Shown in pieces: positions 39,678 through 60,700 of a stretch of DNA of 64,000 nucleotides (position 1 is its first letter; each line of letters begins with the position of its first letter). The notes beneath the pieces are model-generated. The model saw nothing but the letters and a program-made list of their open reading frames with translations. It made no database searches and had not been told where the DNA came from. Where the stretch lies: the NCBI GenBank assembly GCA_960531495.1, contig OY482848.1:18393958-18457957 (forward strand), given 5' to 3'. The translations under genes were made by a program, and so were the position numbers. The DNA is from Zeus faber. Its lineage: Eukaryota; Chordata; Actinopteri; Zeiformes; Zeidae.

Positions 39678-40384
39678 ATGCGTGCCAACATGGGTATTCG
39701 CTTTGTATTTATAATCCTGATCCTGTCTACAACAGTAGATTCCACAGAAAGAATGGTTTTCTCAAGGTAATTTACAGGTTACGATGTCTGCTTGGTGTGC
39801 TTGTACTTAATGCTTTATACTGAATATTATACTTTCTTTTCCTTGTTTTGAACGGCCAAAAGCATCAGAAACTGTCAAAAATACTTTCACGGTAAGTGGC
39901 ACTATCTTTTTCCAATTTGACACAATGGAGCCACTACAGCAATTCCGTAATTGGACATGGAGGGAGTAACGTATGAAAATTCTATTTAATTTAAACTCTC
40001 AAGGCATTCTGAAGTGATCTGTGGAGGATGACTCTTTCCTGGGGGGGCTACGAGCTCTCTCCAGATGAAGATGATCGATGTGATCACTGCATTGGATACG
40101 TGTACAGCCCCCCACCTCCCACACCACCTCCTGGAGTGCTTTTGACCACCCGGGAAGATGGATCCAAACTTGACCACTGTTTCTTCCACCCTATGGTGGT
40201 GGACGCAGCTGCACAGACAGATCTCTTGCAGACTTTTTCCACTCTGATCTATTGTCTCAGATTAAATAGCATCCATCCGGGGGTGATACCCCGTCAGCTA
40301 CATGGGCAGGATCAGCTCCTTATCAGCTGTGGAGAGACTTACGCGATTTCCAGTCTCACTTGGTGCAGGGGGCCAAATTTGTGA
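39678..40384 (+). CDS. Putative small secreted protein, ODAPH-like candidate (three-exon model)
   Basis: Not recognised with certainty. The model joins 39678-39766, 39863-39891 and 40065-40384 (GT/AG, phases 2 then 1 match); the middle exon could start at 39869 instead. Exon 1 encodes a clear signal peptide (MGIRFVFIILILSTTVDS; a second Met is in frame at 39690). Exon 2 is tiny (SIRNCQKYFH). Exon 3 begins DEDDRCDHCIGYVYSPPPP, continues TPPPGVLLTT, has a DHCFFHP segment and runs open to TGA at 40382-40384. Length is about 145 aa. Position just upstream of g3bp2 and the layout (signal exon, mini-exon, acidic-Cys then Pro-Pro-Pro exon) recall mammalian ODAPH, an enamel-matrix phosphoprotein beside CDKL2/G3BP2 in human. 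The C-terminal part does not obviously match, and another frame is open at 40302-40484, so a frameshift or pseudogene is possible. Confidence 0.35.
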
Positions 40385-40919
40385 TGCCCAGCCCACCGAC
40401 GTTCATATTGCCTTCAGACAATTTCTGTTACACTTGGTTCCACGCAGCCACTACATGCAGAAACCAACAAGTTTAAATGTGTGAACACAAAATGCCTCCT
40501 TTCTTCGTGCACAGAACCCAATGTGTCCTGGACATCCACATGAAATCATGTAAAAACATTTTTGTTTTGTTTTGCTTTAATTTTTCTTCCCATCATGATT
40601 CATTTCTTGGTGTACACTGTTTCTATGCCTGTAACACATCAACACTGTCGGTGGTTTTCAAATCCAGCCAAGTGTTGATTCACAAACTCAAATAAGGAAC
40701 TTCTTGATGCATGATTTTCATTTAGATTATACATTTAATCAAACTGCAAGGCATCCTTTACAGTTTTTGAAAATACACCATGCTTTACTTGCAATTGCTG
40801 TCATTTGTTTTTTTTCCTTCATAGTTTTTTTTTATGTGAAACACTTCGAGCTGCATCTTATGTATGTGGACCACCTTTCATACATAAGATGCAGCTCAAA
40901 GTGAAAATGAAAAAAATAA

Positions 40920-40950
<31 letters not shown>

Positions 40951-41190
40951 TTATTATTATTGTTATTATTATTATTGTTATTATTATTATTATTATTGTT
41001 ATTATTATTGTTCCAACGCTGCAAAATATGAATTTAATTCTGTAAAGTTTAAACATATATTTGGGCCCATACAGTATTCTTATGGTAATACATGTTTTTT
41101 CTCCATGATGGATTTTTTTTTTTTTTTTTTTTTTTGCACATGTCTGTGACGTCATCACCACATCCGCCTTTTAGAAGGACGACACGCGGG
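40385..41190. other. Intergenic DNA with hairpin, TAA repeats and poly-T
   Basis: Contains a near-perfect hairpin (40842-40903, listed separately), an AAT/ATT microsatellite at about 40915-41010 and a poly-T run at about 41110-41135. No gene was recognised. Confidence 0.5.
40842..40903. repeat. Hairpin of two inverted retroelement tails
   Basis: The arms 40842-40866 and 40879-40903 are inverse complements over 25 bases with one mismatch and a 12-base loop. The arm (CACTT[T/C]GAGCTGCATCTTA) matches the 3' tail style of teleost L2/CR1-like LINEs and their SINEs, and an ATT repeat follows on the - strand, as it does after such tails. A related tail is at 63150-63200. Confidence 0.65.
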
Positions 41191-41229
41191 AAATGTGCTT
41201 GATTCTAACGTCATCAATTACGTCGTTCC

Positions 41230-42340
41230 ATGTGAATATGCTGCGTTCCATTAGAACTCGGAAATCGGTCATTTCGCGGCGGCGCTCCCGATTTCCGCGC
41301 CGACGCGTTGTATCGCTTCTGTTCAGGGAACGCGGACGCATGTTTGTCCGGCAATCGTGTCGGTCCCGTGGGCTACGAGGCGTCAGCGTAAACGTGACAC
41401 GGGGCCGTTTTGGAATCGCAGCCCTGGCGAGTTGACAGACCCGCAAACCCATCGGGAGCCAAACGGCGTTCGCCGCTGACGGCTACGCGCTAGTGACGGG
41501 TGCCGGGCGATCCGTCGCACGAAGTCCCGATTTCAGCGGCCGGCCCCCCCCCCCCCCCCCCCGAGCGGGAGGTTGGATCTTTCCGAGTTCCGCTCTGACG
41601 GGAACGTAGCACGCGCAAGTCTATTGGCCGAGCCGGTGAGACGGGGTCCCCGAGGCCGGACTGCAGGGGTATAACAATAAACGGGACCTACGACTTTAAA
41701 TGTCCAGTGTGTGATGCGGCACGGAGCGTAGAGGCACGGGAGGAGGAAGAAAACACGGTGCGAGGACGGACACCCCCTGCTTATTTATTAGTAATAAAAA
41801 AAAAAAACCAAAACAAACAACCCCAACTTTCTGTCTAATAAGATAGGTCGTTCATAAGGTAAGGGCGCTACCTTCCCCGCCTTTTAGTCATGGGATGCTA
41901 GGCTAGTAGCCGGAACGGGGCTAAACGGTGGCCTGCTGGCAGGGAGCGCATCCCCCGTCGACTGCAATAGCACAACAATGGATATCCCCATCACGTTATG
42001 GATCGACTGGTGTTGACTGTCGACCGATTCAGCCCCATCGATTGTGATGTCCGCCCGGGGCGGCGAACGGGGCATTGTCAACACGAGCGAAAAAGAACGA
42101 CGCCACAAGCCAGCTAATGCTAAGCTAAACGAGCTCTCTCTTGAAGCTTGCCGGCTCGGTCGCCGCGGCTAGCTATGCTAGCGATAGCATCATAGTGTTA
42201 GTTACGAGGCCAGCGAGCTAACGAGGGATGGTCACGAAACGATCTCTTGGTCCCGTTCGATCGGTGTTGGTTTGCACGTAGGCCGAGTCCCTCTTCAGCC
42301 CGCGCCGGGTGCGCACCGCGGTTTGATATGCCAGAAATTG
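41230..42340 (+). promoter_or_regulatory. g3bp2 CpG-rich promoter with candidate non-coding first exon
   Basis: GC- and CpG-rich DNA, about 1.1 kb long, lies upstream of the coding exons. TTCATAAG/GTAAGG at 41858/41859 is a good donor, so a non-coding first exon may end at 41858, with the first coding exon 1.8 kb downstream. A poly-C run interrupts at 41546-41562. Confidence 0.45.
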
Positions 42341-43627
42341 TCACAATGAGTAATGGCTTTGCATCAGCGTGGAAATCTCACGTTCTGTAAAGCTGTAGGA
42401 GGCCCGAGACAAGGTCCATCTCTAAACGGGATAATATCACATGCTTATGTTCATCAAAATGCGGTGTTACAGCAGCTCACATCAAAACAACAGGCAATAA
42501 TAACAGAATAAATTAAAAAAATTATATATGGCGATGTACAATAATCCTAAAAAGTAACTGGCAAATGGCGAGATGCGATAAAAAGTAACAAATGCATAAG
42601 AACAGGTAATATACAGTAAACCTAACAAACAACATATGTAAACAGTTCACACACTCAAAAAATAGTAAACTGGGGAAGTTTGCAAACACATGAGGCCAGA
42701 AAGCTAACGAAGGGTGCAGCAAATGAGCTTTTGTTTTTATTCTGTTCTGCGAGGCTACAAGACGGTTCACACTATAGAACCTACATACATTTTGTTCTCC
42801 GATGAGTTTTCGTCCGTTTCTAGTACTATCTGCTTCCTGATCTGCAGACTGGCATCTCATGTCTCGGCTAGTTGCACTCATTGTCCTAGCCGAGTGCGAT
42901 GGCGCAGTTGAACGTGTGTTCTTTCTTAGCCAGCTTGCTAGCAGGGAGCCAGCTGTCTGCTTTATGCTGATGGATGAGAAGCTGGTGGAGGAACAAAGCA
43001 AGGGAAACGTTGGACTGGAATAAAAATGGGGAGAAAAACACCTCAAACACCCTTATGTGTTTGTTTCAATGGATGTCATTTGTAGTCTTAGCTGAAGTAA
43101 GACATGGAATAGACCCACAACAAATCTATTATGCAAACATTAGGGAAATCAATCTCAAGATGATTGTTTGTTAAAATTGGTTAATTACTTTTGTGTTATT
43201 CAGTGGTACATGGCTGTGTTATGGTCAGGGGCGGTAAAAGCATTTTTTTTTTTTTTTTTTTATATTTTTAATTTATTTTACCAGCTCAGGGTAATTGAGA
43301 TTCAGAATCTCCTACAAGGGGCCCGGGAAAGCGACAGTCAATGAATACACAACATAAAAAGTCAGAGTGGCATGGTATAAAACAACAATTATGTCTCGCA
43401 TTGACAAAAAATATGGCAGTGGAAATCTAGGCAGTGAAACAATATCAAACAGCTGCTTCGTTACCCACACATTTGACCAATTTTAGAGCAAAAAATAGTA
43501 TATTCGTGGAAATGTCAACCATGTCTGGAGTAGAATCACTGAATGTCTAGAAAAAATCTGTGCATTATACATCAGTTTGTCATAGTTTCCCGTAGACTTA
43601 GTGAATTACTGGATTGCATAATAATGA

Positions 43628-52038
<8,411 letters not shown>

Positions 52039-52331
52039 GAGAGAACCACCTGCAGTTTGGAAGTAGTACCATGTTCTTCATCTTCAACTGTTCTCGTTAA
52101 CGAAAAAAATCTACTTGTATAAACGTATATATTTGTTTTGGGTTTTTTTCTTTTGGCTTTGGAATGTGACACAGCCTATCAACCATTTCTTTGTGAAACA
52201 GACCAAACAAAATGAACGCAAACAATTTATTTTGCTTACTAGTGGTGAGCTGAGCATCCTTCTCTGGTATCTCAAGAATTCACAAACTTTAATTTGTAAA
52301 TTTGTGGAGAGAAGAGGAGGGGGAAGGAAAG

Positions 52332-52375
<44 letters not shown>
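52332..52375. repeat. Poly-A tract, 44 bases, in the g3bp2 3'UTR
   Basis: An uninterrupted run of adenines 294 bases after the g3bp2 stop codon. Because it is genomic, oligo-dT priming could start inside it and give false short 3' ends. Confidence 0.9.
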
Positions 52376-52377
<2 letters not shown>

Positions 52378-54701
52378 AAGGCAAACCAACCCGGACTAAT
52401 CTGCCACCTTAGGAGGGACTGATAGACTTTTACCTACAATAATACAGCCCATATTTGGATAAGAGATTATACGCCTTTGAATTACTGGGGCGCTACACAA
52501 AATCCCTCTATTGCACATTTTCTAAAGTTCTCTGCCCATTACTGTTGGAGAGAGTTTGAAGTGCAAATTTTGTGCAGTTTGGGGAGGTGGGAGTCGGTTT
52601 TTGTTTTTATTTTCCCTTTTTTTATTTTTTAATTTTATTTTTTAAGAACACTGCTTCAAAATTGCATAATGCACTCATCAATATGCACTAATGGGTACTT
52701 TCTGTCGTGTTACATTGACATCCACGCTTGGAATGCAGCTGGAGTTTGTCTCAAGCTGATGCGACTTAAAGCGATGGGCCTCGCTCTCGGCCCGTATGAT
52801 GTGACCAATGAACTTCACACACCTTTTTGATCCAAAACTATGCTTCGGTTACCGCTGGATGAGCAAGATGACAAGCAAATCTACAGATTCTATTTTTTCC
52901 TCATTAAAATCAAAAAAAAAAAAAATGCTCAAAACCTGGACTTCACCAAACGATACGGGGGCGGGCGACAAAGGATAAATATAGAAACAAAGTTGAACAA
53001 TAGACGAATGGTGGCAATGACTGAGTCTCGACCTTTTTTGTGTTTGGAAGGAATTTTTATTTTTTATTTTTTCCTCCATGTTTTTCCTACCAGCTACACC
53101 CTGAAACTGGGACGGGCAACACCTTCTGCCCTTCCACCTCCCTCATAAGAGCAGAGTGACATAATAAATGTACAGCAAAATTCATAGTTTACTGTATGGC
53201 TTGTTTTGTCTGTATATTTTTGGTTTTCTTTCAACTTGATAAACGCATGATGGTGCCTTCTATTTCATCAGTTCCAGTCTTACTAGTAAGCTGAGGTTTG
53301 GGGTTTACTGCCTCCTAACATGGAGCTGATCAGTTTAAACTATTGTCTATTGGGAGCAGAGAAACTTGCAGTATTCACAAGATTTAAGTTTTTCAGGTGC
53401 ACATTTGATTTTATTTTTTATTTTTATTTTTTCCATACTATTGTACTACCTAAGATAATCTGCTGTGAGTTTTGTACATTTGTTTATACTGTAGTATCTG
53501 CTCTGGGTTTGCAGACAATAGGTGCCTCAAGTTCTGTTTTGATAAAGTTTCAGAGTGCATTTGATTAAGTACTTGTTAGAAAAGGTACATTAAACATGGT
53601 GACCGCCTGAAAATGCTCAATGCTCGGTTTTTCAATGCAGCTTTTCACAGCCAACATGGGATTAGTTAGGGGGGAAAAAAATTGCAATTTCAAAAGGAAA
53701 GTGCGAGGAAATGGCACACAATATTACACTTGTGATTTGGACATGGTCAAAATGTCTGAAAAACCTTTAAGTCTGGCCAAAACCTCTGCAACTCATGTTG
53801 GCATATGGAGAATTCCCTTGACCTCTTTTCAGCCTTTATCTTTTTTGGCAATGATTTTGTAACTTTCTGTGCGTGGATGGGTTGGCCATAGAACCAGCTA
53901 ACAAACAGTACTCTTGTTTCTAACCATGGATTGGGTTGTGTTCTCTTACGCTGTTAATTCTTTGTACTGCATTTTCATTTTCTCAAAAGCCTAATATGAA
54001 TCCTACTCCCAGGTTCCTACCAGTTCTGCGTATTACACATTGTCTATTTTACCATAAAGTTGGGAGGGAAGACCGTGGTCACAGCTGGAAAGGAAAACAT
54101 GCACTGAAACAGGAAGTGGAATCCAATGTAGCATCTTTCTGACAAATCTCTTATAAGGTCTTCCTTGTCTGACGGTATATTGCACTGTTTCCAGTATTGA
54201 AATCTACCAGCTTTTTAAATACTTAACCTCTTTGAAACCCCTCTCCTGGCAGTGAAGACGGGGGGGGAAAAAAAAGTACTCATTGTCGACTTCTCACAGA
54301 AAATTCTATTGATGTAGTTTTGAGTTGAAGACTCGCAAAACCGGCACACTTACTTAATTCACCACAGTATACCGGACTTTATACACCCAATTTTTTCTTT
54401 TTTTCCTTTTTTACCAGAAGTGGAACAAAGGGTTGGAGCTGAAAATAGGAGTACAGAACTACGGGCTTCTCAATTACATTTCTCACTTGTGCCTACACCC
54501 TCATGTTTATTTTGACCATATCATTTGCGAAATATAGTTAATGAAGGAGTGATTTTCCCCAACTAAAAGCCATCATGCTTTCTGGATAGTTGGTGCTTTA
54601 AATCTTAGTGCTGTTATTTGTTAACATGTTGCGCCCCCCCCTCCCCACTAAGTTTTTAAATTGCCCAAAATGAACCTAAATTTGAATATCCCTATATCAA
54701 A

Positions 54702-54910
54702 TGGTAGCTCAGGCGGTAGAGCTGGTGGTCTAGTGATCTAAAGGTTGCTGGTTCGATCCCAGGCTCCTCCTGCTAGCATGCTGTAGTGTCCTTGAGCAAG
54801 ACACTTAACCCCTAATTGCTCCTGATGGCTGCGTCCGTCGGTGTTTGAATAATTGTAAGTCGCTTTGGATAAAAGCGTCTGCTAAATGACTAAATGTAAA
54901 TGTAATGTAA
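54702..54910 (+). mobile_element. tRNA-derived SINE
   Basis: The head has pol III box A-like (TAGCTCAGGCGGTAGAGC) and box B (GGTTCGATCCC) sequences spaced as in a tRNA. A core with TGTCCTTGAGCAAGACACTT follows, and then a teleost SINE tail GCTTTGGATAAAAGCGTCTG with AAATGTAAATG repeats. The tRNA-like part cannot fold as a full tRNA and runs into the SINE body, so it is not a tRNA gene. Confidence 0.85.
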
Positions 54911-55189
54911 TCAAATGCGGTAAATGTATTGTCCCATGAGTAAATGCGGTAGAGCGGATCCGCGGTGTATCATTCTCTTCCTTTCTTTTTTAAAAGTGGA
55001 AATAGAATTCCATTCTTGGCTTTAGCAGGTGTGGTAAACAGTCGGCTGCCATCTTAATTTAGTCTGTTTACCTTTATACTTGTTGTTCATAGATAAACTG
55101 TTGCAGGTGGAGAATGTGTTTTGTTTAGTTTTTCCCATTTGAATGTGTTGGACTTAACATACAATAAACTACTGATATTGTATCAGCAT

Positions 55190-56190
55190 CACTTCATACT
55201 TTTGTCATGTTTACAGGCTAGCTGAGGAGTAAATTACAACATTAGTTATCTGCTCATGTTTATTTTCTCTTGTTCAGACCAGCAGGGTTTTATTGGTATT
55301 TTGCGAGCACCGTACTTAAGAACATTTGGCAAGGAACACGATTTTAATTTTGTGTGGTGATTGAGCAGGCATCTGTTTTGTTATTGTATCTGTCGTATCC
55401 CTTACAATGTAATGTAAGGTTTATATGTTCAGCTGGCCAACACAGGGCAGGTAAGTCTGGCATTTCTCCCATTTCTTCCATCATAGTGCTCTTCAGAAGA
55501 CTTGAGAGAGCTGTTTTTGACAAGATTTGCCTGTTTTACCATGTTTTTTTATCCTTTCGTCCTTATCCCTTTATCCTTAAAGAAAATAGATCTCGATTTT
55601 GGAACGTTGCACAATACTTCATATATCTTTATTCCGATATGTGATGCTTTGGTTAGTAAAAGTGAACTATTCGATATCTGTTGAACAAGGGAACCTGCTG
55701 TACTTATTTGGAGTGCCACAGTGAAAAGACTTAGTATACTGCTGATGATGTGCCTGTAAATGAATATCTTTAAGCATTTCTCATCTAGAACCTCTTGAGT
55801 TCACTTTCAAAACGACTTGGCTTTGAGTCACGATTTACATTGCTGAGAAAAAAACGGTAAAGGGACCATTTTTTTGTTTTGTTTTTATTAGGTAAGCTCA
55901 CTGTTTAGCTTGTGTATGTGTGTGTTTATCGGAGGAATATAATTTACACGTCTTAATGCTTTTTACATAATATTACATACAAATACAACTTGTGTATGTG
56001 TACTGTGAGAGAAAAATGTGTGGAGTGTGGTTTTTTCTCTATTTTATGCATTTGGTGAAGTGTGGGTGATAATGTACAGGTGCAGTGTGTGGAATTTGGT
56101 GGCATCTAGCGAAGCGGACTTGGCAGAAATGGAATATGTTCATAAGCACGTTTGAACGCGTGTATAATCCCAAGAAAGGAAGGACGGTTG
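55190..56190. other. g3bp2-uso1 intergenic DNA, nothing recognised
   Basis: AT-rich sequence with short open frames lacking family resemblance. It lies between the last g3bp2 poly(A) signal and the uso1 CpG-rich region. Confidence 0.5.
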
Positions 56191-56898
56191 TGTTTTCGCC
56201 ACCTTGGAATGGGATCGTTGCGTCTACATGGGGAGCGGGTCCTCTTCTACGGAGGCCGCCATGTTGCACCGCCAAGTTTATACGGTAGCCCAGAACGGAC
56301 ACACCGAACGTGCTCTTCCTCTCCCTCTGGCCGCCGTGACGTTACCGGGCGGCTTCTCCGGTATCCGACGCTGCAAACAGATAATAAAACATCCATCCCG
56401 GTAACGCTACCGGCCCCCACCGCTGTGTAGCTGGTTTAGCATTACGCGGCCAATGTTCGCTTGTGGCCACCGTGGCTTCTACGTCATTGGGAAGGGAGGG
56501 GTGTTCGGTTGGTTGCAATCTACAGTCTTCACCCCCAGATGCCACCACGCTCTACACGCTGGACCCGAAGAAGACATTTGGCTTTGCCTTTGACCGCGTC
56601 GCGAAGAGAATAATACGTTTTTACGCGTGTTTTTCCCTCCGCTCAAATCACACCAGGAGCGACCTCCGCGTCCCTTTAAAGGCGGACGCACCGCTACGCC
56701 GATCGGCCACGTAGCGCCACGTCAACGCGCACGCGCAGAGACAGCGCCGCTCTTCCGGGGTCGGCGTCGGGGCTTGTGTACAGTGTACAAGTCAACTACT
56801 TTTACTTAACCGCACGTTTGTCACACAAATCAAACGGCGCCGGGAGATTTGTCGAATGTAAAGAATTCCATTAAAACTCTAATAGGACGTTTAAAAGT
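56190..56898 (+). promoter_or_regulatory. uso1 CpG-rich promoter and 5'UTR
   Basis: A CpG-rich block directly precedes the uso1 start codon. It includes GCGCACGCGC at about 56728 (NRF1-like) and CTTCCGGGG at about 56752 (ETS-like), both common in housekeeping promoters. No TATA box is seen in a convincing place. Confidence 0.5.
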
Positions 56899-57723
56899 AT
56901 GAATTTCATCAGAGGAGTGATAAGTGGGCAGCCTGCCGGGCCACAGCCGTCTGGAGCGGAGACGGTAGGGAACCTGGTTAGCATGAAGCTAACGTTAAGC
57001 TAGCATTAAGTTAGCATTTAGCTAACACTACGCCGTCATGTAACAATAATTACACTCAATGTTAGATCATATGTACATTTATGCCGAATCTAGTCGGCGT
57101 GTTAAGTTTTAACGGTTATTGGGAACCGCGGTTCATGCTGCCATTGCTTGCTCAGGTGTCCCAGTGGGGGGTTGGTCATTTTCAGCACAAAACATCCAAA
57201 TAATCTTCCACTCTTCTGTCGATGTGTACCAATTTATTTTCATCCATGCCAATAAGAAAAGTGTCCACACAATCACACGTTTGTTGGTCCACATTCCTCT
57301 CCTCCTGACAGCTCAGGAAGGGGGCTGGTGCAGCCCTGCTTCATGACAGGTCTCCTGCCCCTCCTCCACCACCAGGCACATCGGTGTTTTAGGTTGAATA
57401 ATGGCCATAATGTTTAATACTATGTTTGCTCTTAATGAAGCCAATGCCAGGGCTCTTCTACTTGTGCCAGGTTCAACAGACGTGGAAATCTGATATTACC
57501 TGGAAAACCATGAATCATATTTTCAAATAGTACATTTTTGAAAACAGCACTTGGTTAATTGCAGATCACGATTTATTGATAATATATTAAGTCGTAATAT
57601 GAATATTAAGTCGTAATAGTCAGTCGTTTCCAGATCTGTTTGTAATCACATTATCTATTGTAAAAGTCATCTGGCTGGCTTGACCAACCAGATGTTAAGT
57701 CTTTTTCCATGATTTTATTTATA

Positions 57724-57754
<31 letters not shown>

Positions 57755-60700
57755 TATGTATGTATATATATATATATACACACACACAATTCTTATAGCC
57801 ATTTTGTTTTCCACCCTGTTACACATAGTATCTATTAACTTCCATTTTCATCACCCTACATATGCTGTTATAATTGCTATCTGAAAAGGAATCTATGGTG
57901 TTGCATTGTTTTTCTATTTGTCATGAACAGATCCAGAAGCTGTGTGACCGCGTGGCTTCTTCCACGCTGTTAGAGGACCGCAGAGATGCTGTCCGTGCTC
58001 TCAAGTCGCTTTCCAAGGTAGATAATCTTCGCAAAATGTGGCCAAATTGGTCAGGGGGACGAATTGGTTTGGATATGTTTTAACAGTCATGGTGAAATCA
58101 CTATGACCATTATATTCAGTCCCAGTACCGGATAAGGAATGTGGTATAATCGCAAAGTCTATGCTATAAAAACTTGATATTATATAGATACTTCCTGTAT
58201 ATTTATTTTGATTAAGAAATGGGATGTGAAAGCCTGTAGCTATAGCATCATTAAATAAATTAAATGAAGCTGTTAAGAACCAATGGTTATTGTAGTTGCC
58301 GATACTTTTTCTCCTCCCTGGTTTGTGAGCCGTTAGATCTGTGCAGGGCAGGGTTTATTTTCTGGACACTCCATCAACTGTGAGTAATGACTCTTATCAG
58401 GCGTGGATTAGTGGGTTTAGGAGGTATGGGGTTGCACATTTAGACTGTCAATACCACAACCCTATTCAAAACATTTAGAGAGTTGTTTATTTCCTACAAT
58501 TTTGTGCAAAACATGGTGTGTATAAATAAGTGTAAACTTTTACTTCATGTATATTGAACACATTTTAAGTGTTTTGCTTAATGTTCCGTTGACAATAGGT
58601 TGACAATAAATCGTTTTCCAAATGCAACAATTACAGCCAGTGCTACAACAATTACAGCAATGCTTTCTTTGTTTATTATTGAAATGCTTTGTTTCTGTTT
58701 CTTTATCTGGTGCAAAATCACATATACAGCCACACTGGAGTAAGTGTTTCTGTCTTTGTGTAGAAATATCGTATGGAGGTCGGGAACCAGGCCATGGATC
58801 ACTTGGTTCACATTTTGCAGACTGACAGGTATGACTGCGGGATGCCTCATTGAATTAATGTGTAGATGTTCTTATGAACAACTGATAACAAGGGTTCTCC
58901 TTGTCAAATTGATTTTTCCCTTTGAAAACAGTGCATTAACAGCCTGTGTTCAATAGTAGTTTTTTGTTTTCCTACAGTGAATTTACCTCTTGGTTTCTTT
59001 CTTCCCGCCATTTCTACAGATCTGACTCTGAAATCCTTGGTTATGCTTTGGACACGCTGTACAACATTATCTGCAATGATGAGGAGGAAGAGCAAGGTAT
59101 TTTCAGGCCCCTTGTGTAAATGCTGTATTAGAACTTGAATAAGTTATTAATTATTATGAATAACCTGTGCTCTGAAAACAATGTTTTTCTCATTTTCAAA
59201 TTCTTGTGGATGTGTGGCTGTATGTTGGAGTATGTTTCCTTACATGTCCTGTGTACTTAAGTTCAATTGTTGTCGATTGGACATCGTTAAATTTGGACCT
59301 CCTCCCTCTTTTTCTTTCCATATTAGGGATGCAACGGTGCACGGTATGTTATCGAACCATTCGGTACGGCCCTTTTGGTTCAATACGCACATGCAAACCG
59401 CGGTATTATGGTATTATTATTCACGGTAGAAGTTCACCAGATGCCTTGGTGCGGCGTACAGGCGCGGCGTCCCCTAAGTGCACACTTCCTTTTGAATCCA
59501 CTGTTGGAACGCCACGTCAGCCGCATGGGATCCGTGCGGACCCGCGCAGCATTTCTCTATTTTTGCGCTTGAGCTCTATTTTTTGCTCAGCTGCATCCGG
59601 CGTACGCAAGTCTTTTTGATAAAAACACAAGATAAAACTATGTAGAAATTATTTTGTAAAGAGTTCTATTGATCAAGGTGTCCAGTCTGAAAATAACCCC
59701 CTGGGATGGCCGTGTCGCTTTTTATAACAAACTTCTCTTCAGACACTCGGACCAGGCGCTCTCCTCACTTCCCTTTCTCCTCTCCTTCCACATTCTGACT
59801 TTCCACCGGGAACCCACCCCTAGATACCTGGGACAATTATCCACTATCCTAGACACCTCCCCTCCAATTAGGTCTTATGCAAATTTGAACATACGGCGCA
59901 CACAGCGGGGGTGCACACACAGCATTAAACTAGTCTGTGGCAGACTACTATCTTTTTTTTTTTTTTTACATTTTTTAAACCTTTTTAAACTTTGTTTTGT
60001 TTTCTTAAATAGAAAGATACCGTACCGTTACCGTGGCCCCAAAACTGATAACATACCGTGGGCCCACTGTACCGTTGCATCGCTACTCTATATATTTTTA
60101 AAATTTGTTTTATTTATTTATATATTTTGCCTGCGACATGAAGATTCTCGTCTCTCTCTTCTCTTCCATGTTTTAACCCCACAGATGAATCGGAAGGTAA
60201 AATTCCTGTTATGCATGAGGCCCCCTCCCTCTTGACCACTACCATTGCTTACAAAAATGTGTTTTGTTTGGTTGGCTTGAGGGAAGAAAAACACAGTATT
60301 CATATTGTGTTTACCTGCTGCTGGTATTCTGAACTGTAAAAAGTTGATGACGTTGCTTAGGATTTGATTGTCATGGCCTCTCTGGACAAGTCACTCAGTG
60401 CGGTGCTAGTTTTGGGTGAGGCTTCACTCTCCCTCTTCCCCTTATGCCCTCGCAGACGCAGTAGCCACTATCCCTCTCTCTGGGAAGCAAAAGAATGTGC
60501 CTGCGCCTGGTCAGTACCGGAGCTGAGCAATTTGGACCGTAACCTAGGAAACGCTAGTATACTAACCTTGTTAAATTGAATCTGCATTGTAAAACTACTG
60601 AACTTAACTTTGGGTTGTAAGCAGAATATCGCTTCAGTAATACCGCTACGCCATCTTAGTTACTAATTAATATTTTTGGTTTGGTTCAATAATTCAATTA

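Larger units (their letters stand above)
52039..55185 (+). other. g3bp2 3'UTR (long), alternative poly(A) signals
   Basis: AT-rich and without coding capacity. Canonical AATAAA at 53163-53168 and 55163-55168 would give UTRs of about 1.1 and 3.1 kb. It includes a 44-base poly-A tract (52332-52375) and a tRNA-derived SINE (54702-54910), which only the long form would carry. Confidence 0.5.

Noticed and set aside
54702..54775. tRNA gene
   Set aside because: Box A and box B are present, but the sequence runs straight into a SINE body and tail and cannot complete the tRNA fold.
56085..56450. A gene in the CpG-rich block upstream of uso1
   Set aside because: Overlapping open frames on both strands are expected in CpG-rich DNA; none has a family signature or splice structure.
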